Positions 55,982 through 64,000 of a DNA stretch of 64,000 bases are shown here, in pieces. Source of the stretch: Polaribacter sp. Hel1_33_78. Its GTDB lineage: Bacteria; Bacteroidota; Bacteroidia; Flavobacteriales; Flavobacteriaceae. The notes under the pieces were generated by a model that worked only from the letters and a program-made list of their open reading frames with translations, was not told the DNA's origin and did no database searches. The first letter of the stretch is position 1; every line of letters starts with the position of its first letter. The translations under genes were made by a program, and so were the position numbers. The stretch is taken from NCBI RefSeq assembly GCF_900106075.1, contig NZ_LT629794.1, positions 2,088,001 to 2,152,000 on the forward strand, given 5' to 3'.

Positions 55982-57867
55982 TTTCTGCCAAAGAAATATT
56001 AAAAAAACACTGGAATTTCTCCTCTTTTAGAGGACCTCAAGAAGACATCATAAAAGCTGTTTTACAGCAAAAAGATGTGATTACTTTATTGCCAACCGGT
56101 GGAGGGAAATCTATTTGTTTTCAAGTTCCTGGTATCGTTAAAGAAGGTGTTTGTTTGGTTATTTCTCCATTAATTGCTTTAATGCAAGATCAGGTAGAAA
56201 ACTTAAAAAAGCGCAATATAAAAGCCACAACGATAAAATCTGGTTCTTCTCAAGATGAAATTATAACACTTTTTGATAATATTAAATTTGGCAACATTAA
56301 GTTTCTTTATATCTCTCCAGAAAGGTTGCAGTCAATCTTTATGCAACAAAAAATTAAAGAATTAAATATTTCTTTTGTTGCCATTGATGAAGCTCATTGT
56401 ATTTCTGAATGGGGACATGATTTTAGACCTTCTTATAGAAACATAAAGATTTTAAAACAAATTATACCCGATGTAAATTTTATTGCACTTACGGCTACAG
56501 CAAATAAAAAAGTTCTAGAAGATATTTCTTCAAATTTAGAATTAAAAAATCCAGTAATTTTTAGAAATTCGTTTGCAAGAGAAAATTTAGCCTACCAAGT
56601 TTTTAATGTTGAAGATAAATTATTGAGGTTAACGCAGATATTTACAAAAACAAAATCGCCAGCCATTGTTTATGTTAACTCCAGGAAAAAAACCGAAGAT
56701 CTTACAAAATTTTTAAATGCAAGGAATTTTAAAAGTAGTTTTTATCATGGAGGATTATCAGTGAAAGAAAAACAACTTTCTTTTGATAATTGGATGACAG
56801 AAAGAACACCAATTATGATTTCAACAAATGCATTCGGGATGGGAATTGACAAATCTAATGTGGGAATTGTGGTTCATTTTGACGTGCCTTTTAGTATCGA
56901 AAATTATATTCAAGAATCGGGAAGAGCGGGCAGAAATGAAAAAAAATCTTTTGCTGTTTTGTTAAAAAACGAAAATGATATTGCCATTCATAGAGAGCAC
57001 ATAAAAAAAGGCTTGCCAAGTATTTTAGAAATCAAAGAAGTGCACAAAAAACTGTATCAATATTTTCGAATTTCAAATGGAGAAATTACTGAAAATTCTT
57101 ATAGTTTTAATCTTTTAGAATTCTCTGAAATCTATAAATTCACATCTAAAAAAGTAGATGCTGTTTTAAAAATATTATCCAATAATGGCGTCTTAGAGCT
57201 AACAAATACTTACAATCAAAAATCTACTGTAATTTTCACTTCAAGTAGTAAAAACATCATTTCACATACTATAAACAATATCTATACTAAAAACCTTATA
57301 GACACATTACTAAGAACTTACACTGCATTATTTAAACAAGAAGTTAAAATAGATGAATTCTTGCTAGCAAAGAAAAGCAATACTACTTCTAAACAGGTAA
57401 TTGCTAATTTAGAACGTTTAGAGCAAGAAGAAATACTCACGTATAATAGCGTGAAAACAGACTCAGAAATCCGCTTCTTACTTCCGAGAGAAGATGATAA
57501 AACAATTAATAAATTTTCAAAAGAAATCAGTCGTTTTATAAAACAAAAAGAAAAAAAATCAGAAGATTTTTTAGCTTATATTTTAAATAATAAAGTATGC
57601 AGAAGTATTCAAATTTTAGACTATTTCGATGAGATATCCAATAAAAAATGTGGTATTTGCGATGTCTGTTTATCAAAAAAAAGAATTAAAAAAAAGGATA
57701 TCTCTTCTGAAATTTTATCCATTTTAGAACAAAAAAATGAGTTAACTTCACAAGAAATAAATCAATATTTAAAAGCAACCGAAAAAGACATTTTAATACA
57801 TTTGCGACAACTTTTATCAGACAATAAAGTACGAATTAATCATCAAAATAAATACCACCTAAAATAA
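55978..57867 (+). CDS. recQ: RecQ family ATP-dependent DNA helicase
   Basis: ATG 55978 (four-base ATGA overlap with the upstream stop) is preferred over the TTG at 55969. The 629-residue protein has the Q-motif-like SSFRGPQEDIIKAVL, Walker A LLPTGGGKSICFQ (41-46), DEAHCISEWGHDFRPSY, and motif VI YIQESGRAGRNEKKS. A Cys cluster (CRSIQILDYFDEI, then CGICDVC) near residues 536-564 is the RecQ zinc site. Unusually it lies after a ~200-residue insert rather than directly behind the helicase core, and only ~65 winged-helix-like residues follow; no HRDC domain is seen. Role in recombinational repair is assumed from the family. Confidence 0.93.
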   Translation: MISAKEILKKHWNFSSFRGPQEDIIKAVLQQKDVITLLPTGGGKSICFQVPGIVKEGVCLVISPLIALMQDQVENLKKRNIKATTIKSGSSQDEIITLFDNIKFGNIKFLYISPERLQSIFMQQKIKELNISFVAIDEAHCISEWGHDFRPSYRNIKILKQIIPDVNFIALTATANKKVLEDISSNLELKNPVIFRNSFARENLAYQVFNVEDKLLRLTQIFTKTKSPAIVYVNSRKKTEDLTKFLNARNFKSSFYHGGLSVKEKQLSFDNWMTERTPIMISTNAFGMGIDKSNVGIVVHFDVPFSIENYIQESGRAGRNEKKSFAVLLKNENDIAIHREHIKKGLPSILEIKEVHKKLYQYFRISNGEITENSYSFNLLEFSEIYKFTSKKVDAVLKILSNNGVLELTNTYNQKSTVIFTSSSKNIISHTINNIYTKNLIDTLLRTYTALFKQEVKIDEFLLAKKSNTTSKQVIANLERLEQEEILTYNSVKTDSEIRFLLPREDDKTINKFSKEISRFIKQKEKKSEDFLAYILNNKVCRSIQILDYFDEISNKKCGICDVCLSKKRIKKKDISSEILSILEQKNELTSQEINQYLKATEKDILIHLRQLLSDNKVRINHQNKYHLK

Positions 57868-57872
57868 AAATT

Positions 57873-58817
57873 ATGAAAGATTTACGCATCGTTTTTATGG
57901 GAACTCCAGATTTTGCCGTTACCATTTTAAAACATTTAGTAGAAAACCATTATAATATTGTAGGTGTAATAACTGCCGCAGACAAACCTGCTGGAAGAGG
58001 TAGAAAACTAAATGAATCTGTTGTAAAAAAATATGCTTTATCTAAAGAAATAACAATTCTGCAACCAACAAACTTAAAAAACCAAGGATTTCAACAAGAA
58101 TTAGAAAACTTAAAAGCAGATTTGCAAATTGTTGTAGCTTTTAGAATGTTACCAAAAGCCGTTTGGAAAATGCCCAAACTTGGTACCTTTAACCTTCATG
58201 CCTCCCTACTGCCATCTTACAGAGGTGCTGCTCCTATTCATTGGGCAATTATAAATGGAGAAACAAAAACGGGTGTGACTACATTTTTTATTGATGATAA
58301 AATTGATACGGGAGAAATTATCCTACAAAAAGAAATTTCGATTGATAATGATGAAACTGTTGGTTCCTTGCATGATAAATTAATGTTCTTAGGAGCCGAT
58401 TTAGTGACAAAAACTGTTGATTTAATTTCTGAAGGAAATGTTACCACCAAGAAACAGCCAGATCTTGAAGAAAAATCAGCTCCAAAGCTAAATCCTGAAA
58501 ACACAAAAATTAATTGGACACATTCTTTAGATACAATCTATAATCAGATACGCGGATTAAACCCTTTTCCTGCCGCTTGGACAAGCATTAAAAATAATGA
58601 TGAAGAAATAACTGCTAAAATTTATGCTGTTCGTAAAGAAATACAAAAACATAAATTTAATACAGGAAAAATAATTGCTTCTAAAAAAGAGCTAAAAGTG
58701 GCTATTAAAGACGGCTTCCTAATTATTGATGAAATTAAGATTTCAGGAAAGAAAAAAATGGATGCAAAAAGCTTGTTAAATGGATACACTTTTTCTGAAG
58801 ATGCAGAAATGCTATAA
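57873..58817 (+). CDS. fmt: methionyl-tRNA formyltransferase
   Basis: The 314-residue protein begins LRIVFMGTPDFAVTILKHLV, the canonical Fmt opening, with ITAADKPAGRGRKL, the catalytic FNLHASLLPSYRGAAPIHWA (Asn and His of the active site) and IDDKIDTGEIILQ carrying the Asp. The C-terminal domain has GLNPFPAAWTSI. It formylates initiator Met-tRNA using 10-formyl-THF. The gene lies 5 bases after recQ and is probably in the same transcript. Assignment is firm. Confidence 0.97.
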   Translation: MKDLRIVFMGTPDFAVTILKHLVENHYNIVGVITAADKPAGRGRKLNESVVKKYALSKEITILQPTNLKNQGFQQELENLKADLQIVVAFRMLPKAVWKMPKLGTFNLHASLLPSYRGAAPIHWAIINGETKTGVTTFFIDDKIDTGEIILQKEISIDNDETVGSLHDKLMFLGADLVTKTVDLISEGNVTTKKQPDLEEKSAPKLNPENTKINWTHSLDTIYNQIRGLNPFPAAWTSIKNNDEEITAKIYAVRKEIQKHKFNTGKIIASKKELKVAIKDGFLIIDEIKISGKKKMDAKSLLNGYTFSEDAEML

Positions 58818-58840
58818 ACCCTTTATTTATAAGGTTTTTA
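58816..58840 (+). terminator. weak hairpin after fmt
   Basis: An imperfect stem (58816-58823 with about 58831-58837, one bulge) followed by a short T-run. It lies directly behind the fmt stop and is AT-rich. A weak call. Confidence 0.4.
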
Positions 58841-58922
58841 GAGTTTTTTGATTTTACATGCTACCTTTATTAACAATTTACACCTATTTATCAACAAAAT
58901 CCTACTTTTTTTAAGGGCAAAT

Positions 58923-58952
58923 TTGCGTAAACCCTTAATCCGTCTATATTTG
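58923..58952 (+). promoter_or_regulatory. Bacteroidetes-type promoter of the HU gene
   Basis: TTG at 58923-58925, then 19 bases, then TATATTTG at 58945-58952. This is the -33/-7 architecture of the Bacteroidetes primary sigma factor, with the same spacing as the tRNA-Met promoter. It leaves a leader of roughly 50 bases before ATG 59009. Confidence 0.8.
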
Positions 58953-59008
58953 TTAAGCTATTATTAGCAAAATAAAATAATATTCAATTAATTTAAAATC
59001 TATTTATT

Positions 59009-59281
59009 ATGAACAAGTCAGATTTAATCGACGCAATGGCTGCAGACGCAGGAATCTCTAAAGTAGCAGCTAAAGCAGCTTTAGAGTCTTTTACAGGTAA
59101 CGTAACTTCTGCTTTAAAAGGTGGAGACAAAGTTGCTTTAGTTGGTTTTGGAACTTTTTCAATATCTAACAGAGCTGCCAGAACAGGAAGAAATCCTCAA
59201 ACAGGAAAGACAATCCAAATTGCTGCTAAAAATGTAGCAAAATTTAAAGCAGGAGCTGGGTTAAGCGAAGCTGTAAACTAA
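59009..59281 (+). CDS. HU-family DNA-binding protein
   Basis: The 90-residue protein is a complete [22 protein letters not shown], helix-rich dimerisation half, [20 protein letters not shown] with the conserved GFGTF, then [20 protein letters not shown], which forms the DNA-clamping arms (Pro-containing RNPQTG tip). HU bends and compacts DNA. It is a single gene with a strong promoter at the expected spacing and a terminator 25 bases after its stop, consistent with high-level expression. Confidence 0.97.
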   Translation: MNKSDLIDAMAADAGISKVAAKAALESFTGNVTSALKGGDKVALVGFGTFSISNRAARTGRNPQTGKTIQIAAKNVAKFKAGAGLSEAVN

Positions 59282-59305
59282 GATATTGTTTTCGAAGTGA
59301 TAAAG

Positions 59306-59333
59306 AAACTCTCTTTTTAAGAGGGTTTTTTTT
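59306..59333 (+). terminator. rho-independent terminator of the HU gene
   Basis: A 10-bp stem, 59306-59315 with 59319-59328 (one G-U pair), a 3-base loop, and a run of T on the + strand continuing to 59333. Confidence 0.85.
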
Positions 59334-59361
59334 ATTTCCATATTTTTTTTTATATTTACCT

Positions 59362-59919
59362 ATGACCCATTTAAAACCTCTTAAAGGTAGATTGTTAATT
59401 GCTGAACCCGCTATTTTAAATGACAGCTCTTTTAATAGAGCAATTATTTTAATTACAGAACACACAGACAATAATTCTGTAGGTTTTATTTTAAACAGGC
59501 CTTTAGACTATACACTCCAAGATTTATTACCAGAAATTGAAAGTGATTTTGTTATTTATCAAGGAGGTCCTGTAGAACAGGATAATTTATATTTTGTGCA
59601 CCAAGTGCCTGAATTAATACCAGAAAGCATTAAAGTAGATAATGGTATATTTTGGGGCGGTAATTTTGAATCCTTAAAAAAATTACTTAGCGATGGATCT
59701 TTAAATAAAAATGATATTCGTTTTTTTCTTGGTTATTCTGGCTGGGGAAAAAATCAACTTGAAGATGAACTAAATTCAAACTCTTGGTTTATTTCAGAAA
59801 ATGATATCAAAAACATCTTTTCTAAAAACGAGGAATCTCTTTGGAAAAATAAAATATTACAACAAGGAGGTGACTATAAACTTTGGGCGAATGCGCCAAG
59901 TGATATCAATCTTAACTAA
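59362..59919 (+). CDS. YqgE/AlgH family protein
   Basis: The 185-residue protein has the YqgE signature: LKGRLLIAEPAILNDSSFNR, IILITEHTDNNSVGFILNRP, IYQGGPVEQDNLYFVHQ, and FFLGYSGWGKNQLEDELNSN. The fold is known from structures but the function is unresolved; AlgH was first linked to alginate regulation in Pseudomonas. It is a cytoplasmic protein without a signal. The stop TAA (59917-59919) overlaps the TAG stop of the convergent class IV aminotransferase gene. Family assignment is firm. Confidence 0.93.
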   Translation: MTHLKPLKGRLLIAEPAILNDSSFNRAIILITEHTDNNSVGFILNRPLDYTLQDLLPEIESDFVIYQGGPVEQDNLYFVHQVPELIPESIKVDNGIFWGGNFESLKKLLSDGSLNKNDIRFFLGYSGWGKNQLEDELNSNSWFISENDIKNIFSKNEESLWKNKILQQGGDYKLWANAPSDINLN

Positions 59920-60749
59920 GAAGCAGTTATTTCTAAAACTTTTAAACTTTTACTTATTTTATTCGCAAAATCAATTGTGAAATTTTTCTTTTTATAATTC
60001 GTTACTGCCTGGACACCTATAATCGCATTTGTAATGAATACTTCATCTGCCTTTTGAATTTCGAATGGCGAAATAGTTGTTTCTTCTAAAGTATATTCTT
60101 TGTTTTTAAGAATAATTTCAATCACTTTATTTCGTACAATACCTTTTATACAACCCTCAGTTAATGCTGGCGTTTTCACGATATTTCCTTTTAAAACAAA
60201 AATATTAGCATTGGTAACTTCAACAACTCCTTTTTTCTCATTGATTAATACACAATTATCTAAGTCATTTTCTTGAGCATAAATACTTGCGAGGGTGTTT
60301 ACCATTCTATTATTAGTCTTTATCGTTGACAATAGCCCTGAATAGTTATAAAAATCTTTAAAAACATCAACCGTATACGTGTTTTTTGTTTGATACGTAT
60401 TTACCTTAACATCAATCAAATAATCTATTTCATTCGTTTTTGGTGTATACAAACCTCCATCTTTTCTGTACACATTTAATCGAACTCTAAAAGATGAAGC
60501 TTCTTCCTGCACAGCAACAGCTTTTAAAATTTCTTTCTCTAAAAACTCTAAAGTAAATTGCATCGGAATTTTCATACGCAACATTCTCATAGAAGCCATT
60601 AATCTAAAATAATGATCTTCCCAAAAAATCACTCTTTTATGACTAACTTTTATGGTTTCAAAAACTACATCTCCATATTTAAATCCTCTATTCTCTGAAG
60701 ATAATTTTACATTTTCTTCAAACAATAATTCACCATTAAAATTAATCAT
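59916..60749 (-). CDS. class IV PLP aminotransferase (BCAT/aminodeoxychorismate lyase fold)
   Basis: The 277-residue protein is a fold-type IV PLP enzyme with NRGFKYGDVVFETIKVSHKR, RLMASMRMLRMKIP, the probable Lys region SGLLSTIKTNNRMVNTLASI, and DEVFITNAIIGVQAV. Its length and EGCIKGIVRNKVIEII segment fit either a branched-chain aminotransferase-like or an aminodeoxychorismate lyase (PabC-like) enzyme. The pab neighbours that would decide are absent. Its stop overlaps the YqgE stop. It is cytoplasmic. Fold firm; exact reaction open. Confidence 0.88.
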   Translation of the reverse strand: MINFNGELLFEENVKLSSENRGFKYGDVVFETIKVSHKRVIFWEDHYFRLMASMRMLRMKIPMQFTLEFLEKEILKAVAVQEEASSFRVRLNVYRKDGGLYTPKTNEIDYLIDVKVNTYQTKNTYTVDVFKDFYNYSGLLSTIKTNNRMVNTLASIYAQENDLDNCVLINEKKGVVEVTNANIFVLKGNIVKTPALTEGCIKGIVRNKVIEIILKNKEYTLEETTISPFEIQKADEVFITNAIIGVQAVTNYKKKNFTIDFANKISKSLKVLEITAS

Positions 60750-60800
60750 CTATCTATTTTTAGATTTACAAAATTAATACATTTTAATAAAAAGAATGCA

Positions 60801-60829
60801 AAAAAAAACTCAGCAATTTGCTGAGTTTT
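60801..60829 (-). terminator. rho-independent terminator of the START-like gene
   Basis: Perfect 11-bp stem, 60805-60815 with 60819-60829, a 3-base loop, and a T-run on the minus strand. It lies 23 bases after the stop at 60853. Confidence 0.85.
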
Positions 60830-60852
60830 AAATTTCTATGATACTTTATTTT

Positions 60853-61236
60853 TTAAGCACCAATTGTATGTCTTAATTCTTCTATTTGATTTTCCCAAAG
60901 TTGTTTTGACTCTTCAACTTCATCTTCATCATCTGCAAAATCGGTGACAATTAATGAAACATCTTTAGTAAGGGCATCTACTTGAATTTTAATTTCAAAA
61001 AAACTATTATCTCCTTCGCTTTCTAACCATTTCCAACGAACTCTTTCTCCGGCTTTTTTTGTAATTAACTCTGCTAATTCTTCGGTACCTTCCCAAACAA
61101 AACTATACACTTTACCCCTAGAATTTACTTTGTCTGCAAACCATTCTTGTAAATTAGATGGTGAAGAAATATATTGATACAACATGTTTGGAGATGCATG
61201 AATAGGGATTTCTAATTCAAATTGTACTTTTTCCAT
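60853..61236 (-). CDS. START-like (AHSA1/SRPBCC) domain protein
   Basis: The 127-residue protein is one START-like helix-grip domain: VQFELEIPIHASPNMLYQYI, NLQEWFADKVNSRGKVYSFV, TEELAELITKKAGERVRWKW and the acidic DDEDEVEESKQLWENQI with a long C-terminal helix. Bacteroidetes carry this compact 'START-like' family, whose ligand is unknown. It is cytoplasmic. It is transcribed alone, with a terminator after it and the tRNA-Met on the opposite strand. Confidence 0.88.
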   Translation of the reverse strand: MEKVQFELEIPIHASPNMLYQYISSPSNLQEWFADKVNSRGKVYSFVWEGTEELAELITKKAGERVRWKWLESEGDNSFFEIKIQVDALTKDVSLIVTDFADDEDEVEESKQLWENQIEELRHTIGA

Positions 61237-61300
61237 TATTTGTTTTGTTAGTCGGGCAATATAGGTATTAATTCTATGTAAAAAAAATTAAAAACACATG

Positions 61301-61330
61301 TTGCCAATCTATAAAAAGTAATTATATTTG
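61301..61330 (+). promoter_or_regulatory. Bacteroidetes-type promoter of tRNA-Met
   Basis: TTG at 61301-61303, 19 bases, then TATATTTG at 61323-61330, identical in architecture and -7 sequence to the HU promoter at 58923-58952. The tRNA begins 16 bases further on. Confidence 0.85.
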
Positions 61331-61346
61331 CACTCGCAAAAACAAT

Positions 61347-61420
61347 GGCGAGGTAGCTCAGTTGGTTAGAGCGCAGGATTCATAACCCTGAGGTCACGGG
61401 TTCAAATCCCGTTCTCGCTA
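61347..61420 (+). tRNA. tRNA-Met (CAT), elongator type
   Basis: 74 nt cloverleaf: acceptor GGCGAGG pairing with TCTCGCT (G-U at positions 1-72 and 7-66), D-arm GCTCAGTTGGTTAGAGC, anticodon loop TTCATAA, variable AGGTC, T-arm with GGGTTCAAATCCC, discriminator A. The CCA is not encoded. The anticodon stem lacks the three consecutive G-C pairs of an initiator, so elongator Met is favoured; a tRNA-Ile2 with modified C34 cannot be ruled out by sequence reading. There is one A-C mismatch at the top of the anticodon stem. Confidence 0.93.
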
Positions 61421-61431
61421 CAAAACCTTTA

Positions 61432-61466
61432 AAAAAACCAAGAACGTAAGTTCTTGGTTTTTTTTT
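61432..61466 (+). terminator. rho-independent terminator of tRNA-Met
   Basis: Perfect stem of about 14 bp, CCAAGAAC pairing with GTTCTTGG plus flanking A/T pairs, a 4-base GTAA loop at 61446-61449, and nine T from 61458. It lies 11 bases after the tRNA. Confidence 0.92.
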
Positions 61467-62078
61467 GTTTTTAACAATGAAAGAAATCAGGTTTCTTTTT
61501 CCATTATGATAAGAGTTTATCAAAAAGATTATATTTAATAAAAGAAAAAAAAGGAAAAAAAATTAAACTTTCTTATCAACTTAGATGTAATAATTAAACA
61601 ACTAATTTTAATAGGTGGAAACCTATAAAATAAACTTTAATGTTTAACTATCTGTTTCAAAAAGAGTATATTGAAAAGAAACATCTATCTGTTTAGTAAA
61701 AATAAATTCTCAGAAAAAGGTTTTTGAAAAAGTACTATTTAAATTTTATAAACTACAATTAAATAGCATTTTCTTATTGTAAAAAAGAGCGTTTAAAAAA
61801 AATAATAGAAAAAAATTTATTCAAATTTTATTTTTTACAACATCGCTTTCTTTTAACGTTATAACGGAGTTATTAATCGAAACTTTACATAAATTTTAAC
61901 GAATATATTCCAAACAACATTGATTTCGCAGCATTTTTGTTTTTCATGATGCACTCTTAAAATTATTTTCTAGAGAAATACAGCAGGATAAACATGTCTT
62001 ACTACTCTTTTTGTATACAAAAAAAAATAAAGTAGATATGAATTGTAACTAAGAAAAAATCAAAAAAAAAAAATTACT
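61467..62078 (+). other. AT-rich intergenic region before the adhesin gene
   Basis: No gene is seen on either strand. A 10-base palindrome CGTTATAACG lies at 61857-61866, which could be a regulator site. No clean TAnnTTTG promoter was found near the start of the downstream gene. The A-rich tract just before ATG 62079 is typical of flavobacterial translation starts. Confidence 0.5.
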
Positions 62079-64000
62079 ATGACTAAAAAATTAAAACAAT
62101 TTAAAAGCGTAAAAAGCCTTTTAATTATATGTTGCTTTTTTCTGTTCACGAGTTCTGCTTTGGCCTCTCATTTTAGATACGGAGATATTAGTTATCGAGT
62201 AGACACAAATGACCCAACAGGAAGAACGGTAATATTTAAAGTAAATAGTGGATGGCGAAGTACATGGACCAGATCTTTAAATATTGAACTTCGTTTTCAG
62301 CCAACAGGTGGAGGTAAAGCTGAACTTATTGGTAAAATTCCAGAAAACTTAACTGGGAGTTCTAACGGTGTAAACTATTACACAGGTGAAATTTCTTATA
62401 CTTTTAAAACGAATGGAGAATATAAAGTTTATTACGGTAGCTGCTGTAAAATAAGTACACTTGAGAATAACAAAGATAAGCCATGGTATGTGTATACAAA
62501 GGTGAATGTTGGTTCAGGAAATAGTTCTCCTGTAACTTCGCTACCCGCAGTGCAATATGTGCAACAAAATACAATAGCTAAATTTAATATCCCAGCGGTA
62601 GATCCAGATGGTAATGCTTTAACGTATAGGCTCGCAACAAATGCAGATGGTTTTGAAGGAAATCAACCTTTGAATTTTTTAGTCTCTTCAAATGGAGAAG
62701 CTACATTTAATACTACTGGAAAAACAATTGGTAAATTATATAATGCCGCAGTTGTAATAACCGATTCTGATGGAGCAGAAATTCTTGTAGATTTTATTCT
62801 AGAAATTACAAAGCAGTCTACTCCTCCTCAATGGGATTATAGCGCGGGAAAAACACCTGCTAATGACACTGCATATCAAATCTCTCCTGGACAAACCATT
62901 ACATTTCCTGTTGAAGCATTTGATACAGATTCAGGAAGTTCTGTAAGCATTTCAGCTTCAGGCATGCCGTCTAACTCAACAGTTTCTCCAGCATTTGGTA
63001 CTACTTCGAATCCAATAAATCATCAATTTAGTTGGACACCAAATGCCAATCAGTATGGACAATTCTTAATTAATTTTACAGCAAAAGACAATAATAATGT
63101 TACAGTTTCTTCAAGTGTTTCAATAAACATTTCTTTAAAACCTGTTTTCGACGTACCACCTACGCCAGTTTCTGGCGTACATAATACGATTGTTAGCCCT
63201 GGCGAATTAATTCAGTACACCGTGCAGGCTTCAGATCCAGATCCAACAGATTTAGTGCGTATTATTGCTATGCAAGGTAAAGACATGAGCGGAAATCTTG
63301 TTTCAGTTTATACAGGCGCCTCTTTAAATCCTATACCTACTGCTTCCAATAACCCTACATCAGGTACTTTCAGCTGGACACCAACACAAGATCAATGGGG
63401 TCATAGGCATGTTATATTTACAGCAGAAGACAGTTATGGTGATCAAGCAACCCACGAAGTGAGTCAATTAGTAAATACACCTCCCGTTTTTGCCTCTACA
63501 CCAGTACTAACAGCAGATGTAGGCGTACCTTATTCTTACACTATTAAAGTAACCGATCCAGATTTACCTTATGGAGATTCTTTAATGATCTTCGGAACTA
63601 ATTTACCTTCTTGGTTAAGTGTAACCGATAATGCCGATGGAACTGCAACACTATCAGGTACTCCAACGCCATCAGATGTAGGTATTAACGCTGTAAAAAT
63701 TGTATCAGAAGACTTACATCATCACATGGATGCTAGAGGGGTAATTAATCAATTATTCAATATCACAGTTAATAACTGCAGCGTTAATGCAATAGCAATG
63801 GATGCTGTTATAGAATTAGATGTAAATGGTCAAGCTTCAATAACGATAAATACTATTAATAATGGATCCACTGCCTCTTGTGGCATTGATACAATTGTTC
63901 TAGATAAAACAGATTTTGACTGTAATAATTTAGGAAATACAAATACAGTAACACTAACAGTTACCGACTCTAACGGAAATATCGGAACAGCAGCAGCAAA
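62079..64000 (+). CDS. large secreted Ig-like-repeat adhesin, 3' end outside the window
   Basis: The frame is open from ATG 62079 to the window end (640 complete codons). A signal peptide (SLLIICCFFLFTSSALASHF, cleaved near ALA) is followed by a ~120-residue beta domain (HFRYGDISYRVDTNDPTGRT, YKVYYGSCCKISTLENNKD). Repeated cadherin/He_PIG-like Ig domains then recur with AVDPDGNALTYRL, SFDTDSGSSVSISASGMPSN, SDPDPTDLVRII and TDPDLPYGDSLMIF, each with W-TP strands (HQFSWTPNANQYG, GTFSWTPTQDQWG). This is a T9SS- or cell-surface-type adhesin; the C-terminal sorting domain lies beyond the window. No catalytic domain is seen in the visible part. No close named homologue is recognised. Confidence 0.88.
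   Translation, partial: MTKKLKQFKSVKSLLIICCFFLFTSSALASHFRYGDISYRVDTNDPTGRTVIFKVNSGWRSTWTRSLNIELRFQPTGGGKAELIGKIPENLTGSSNGVNYYTGEISYTFKTNGEYKVYYGSCCKISTLENNKDKPWYVYTKVNVGSGNSSPVTSLPAVQYVQQNTIAKFNIPAVDPDGNALTYRLATNADGFEGNQPLNFLVSSNGEATFNTTGKTIGKLYNAAVVITDSDGAEILVDFILEITKQSTPPQWDYSAGKTPANDTAYQISPGQTITFPVEAFDTDSGSSVSISASGMPSNSTVSPAFGTTSNPINHQFSWTPNANQYGQFLINFTAKDNNNVTVSSSVSINISLKPVFDVPPTPVSGVHNTIVSPGELIQYTVQASDPDPTDLVRIIAMQGKDMSGNLVSVYTGASLNPIPTASNNPTSGTFSWTPTQDQWGHRHVIFTAEDSYGDQATHEVSQLVNTPPVFASTPVLTADVGVPYSYTIKVTDPDLPYGDSLMIFGTNLPSWLSVTDNADGTATLSGTPTPSDVGINAVKIVSEDLHHHMDARGVINQLFNITVNNCSVNAIAMDAVIELDVNGQASITINTINNGSTASCGIDTIVLDKTDFDCNNLGNTNTVTLTVTDSNGNIGTAAA

Noticed and set aside
59244..59471. 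75-codon minus-strand frame over the HU terminator and YqgE start
   Set aside because: It runs through a terminator hairpin and the YqgE N-terminus and has a basic, low-complexity product.
61347..61420. Initiator tRNA-Met
   Set aside because: It lacks three consecutive G-C pairs in the anticodon stem and a true 1-72 mismatch, so elongator type is favoured.
1..64000. CRISPR array, insertion sequence, integrase or phage genes
   Set aside because: No regularly spaced short repeats, transposase, integrase or phage structural gene was seen. The only direct repeat found is the domain duplication at 26477-27424.

Overview
The window is AT-rich DNA of a marine Flavobacteriaceae-type bacterium (Polaribacter/Formosa-like; the genus is inferred from gene content, not tested). 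The lineage is supported by SusC/SusD proteins, type IX secretion (T9SS) C-terminal domains, a PorP/SprF protein beside a gliding-motility-type adhesin, many short Cys-lipoprotein signals, and the Bacteroidetes promoter form TTG-N19-TAnnTTTG in front of the HU and tRNA-Met genes.

Layout. 1-7134: the tail of a BNR/sortilin-like propeller protein, a DUF2490 protein, a DUF819 membrane protein and a DUF4369 lipoprotein on +, converging on a YyaL-type thioredoxin-fold protein on -. 7254-35469: a large minus-strand polysaccharide utilisation locus (PUL) for branched beta-1,3/1,6-glucan (laminarin type). Read in transcription order it has a membrane-spanning LuxR-type regulator, SusC, SusD, a lipoprotein with a duplicated domain, a TIM-barrel/outer-membrane-barrel hybrid, an Ig/CBM-like lipoprotein, GH16, a GH149-like beta-1,3-glucan phosphorylase, GH3, a lipoprotein GH17, GH30, a GPH-family transporter, a signal-less GH17, remnants of an FG-GAP/VCBS gene, and a CBM-only T9SS protein. 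Four perfect or near-perfect hairpins with T-runs divide the locus into transcription units. 35657-38346: two tiny overlapping membrane-protein genes, a cysteine desulfurase, an Smr protein and a tyrosine-phosphatase-like protein. 38488-45561: PorP/SprF, a 1480-residue adhesin and two tandem PPK2 kinases on one strand. 45654-61236: core genes (LpxR-like, RecD/Pif1-like helicase, DUF3822, RsmD, MoxR, three PpiC/SurA-type chaperone genes, DUF493, P-loop ATPase, RecQ, Fmt, HU, YqgE, class IV aminotransferase, START-like). 61347-64000: tRNA-Met and the 5' part of a large Ig-like adhesin.

How the PUL probably works (inference from families): surface lipoproteins and SusC/D capture and import glucan. 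GH16 and the lipoprotein GH17 cut beta-1,3 chains, GH30 removes beta-1,6 branches and GH3 releases glucose. The GPH transporter moves oligosaccharides into the cytoplasm, where the signal-less GH17 and the phosphorylase finish them, giving glucose-1-phosphate. The least ordinary element is the 1048-residue protein that joins a clan GH-A-like TIM barrel to an outer-membrane beta-barrel.
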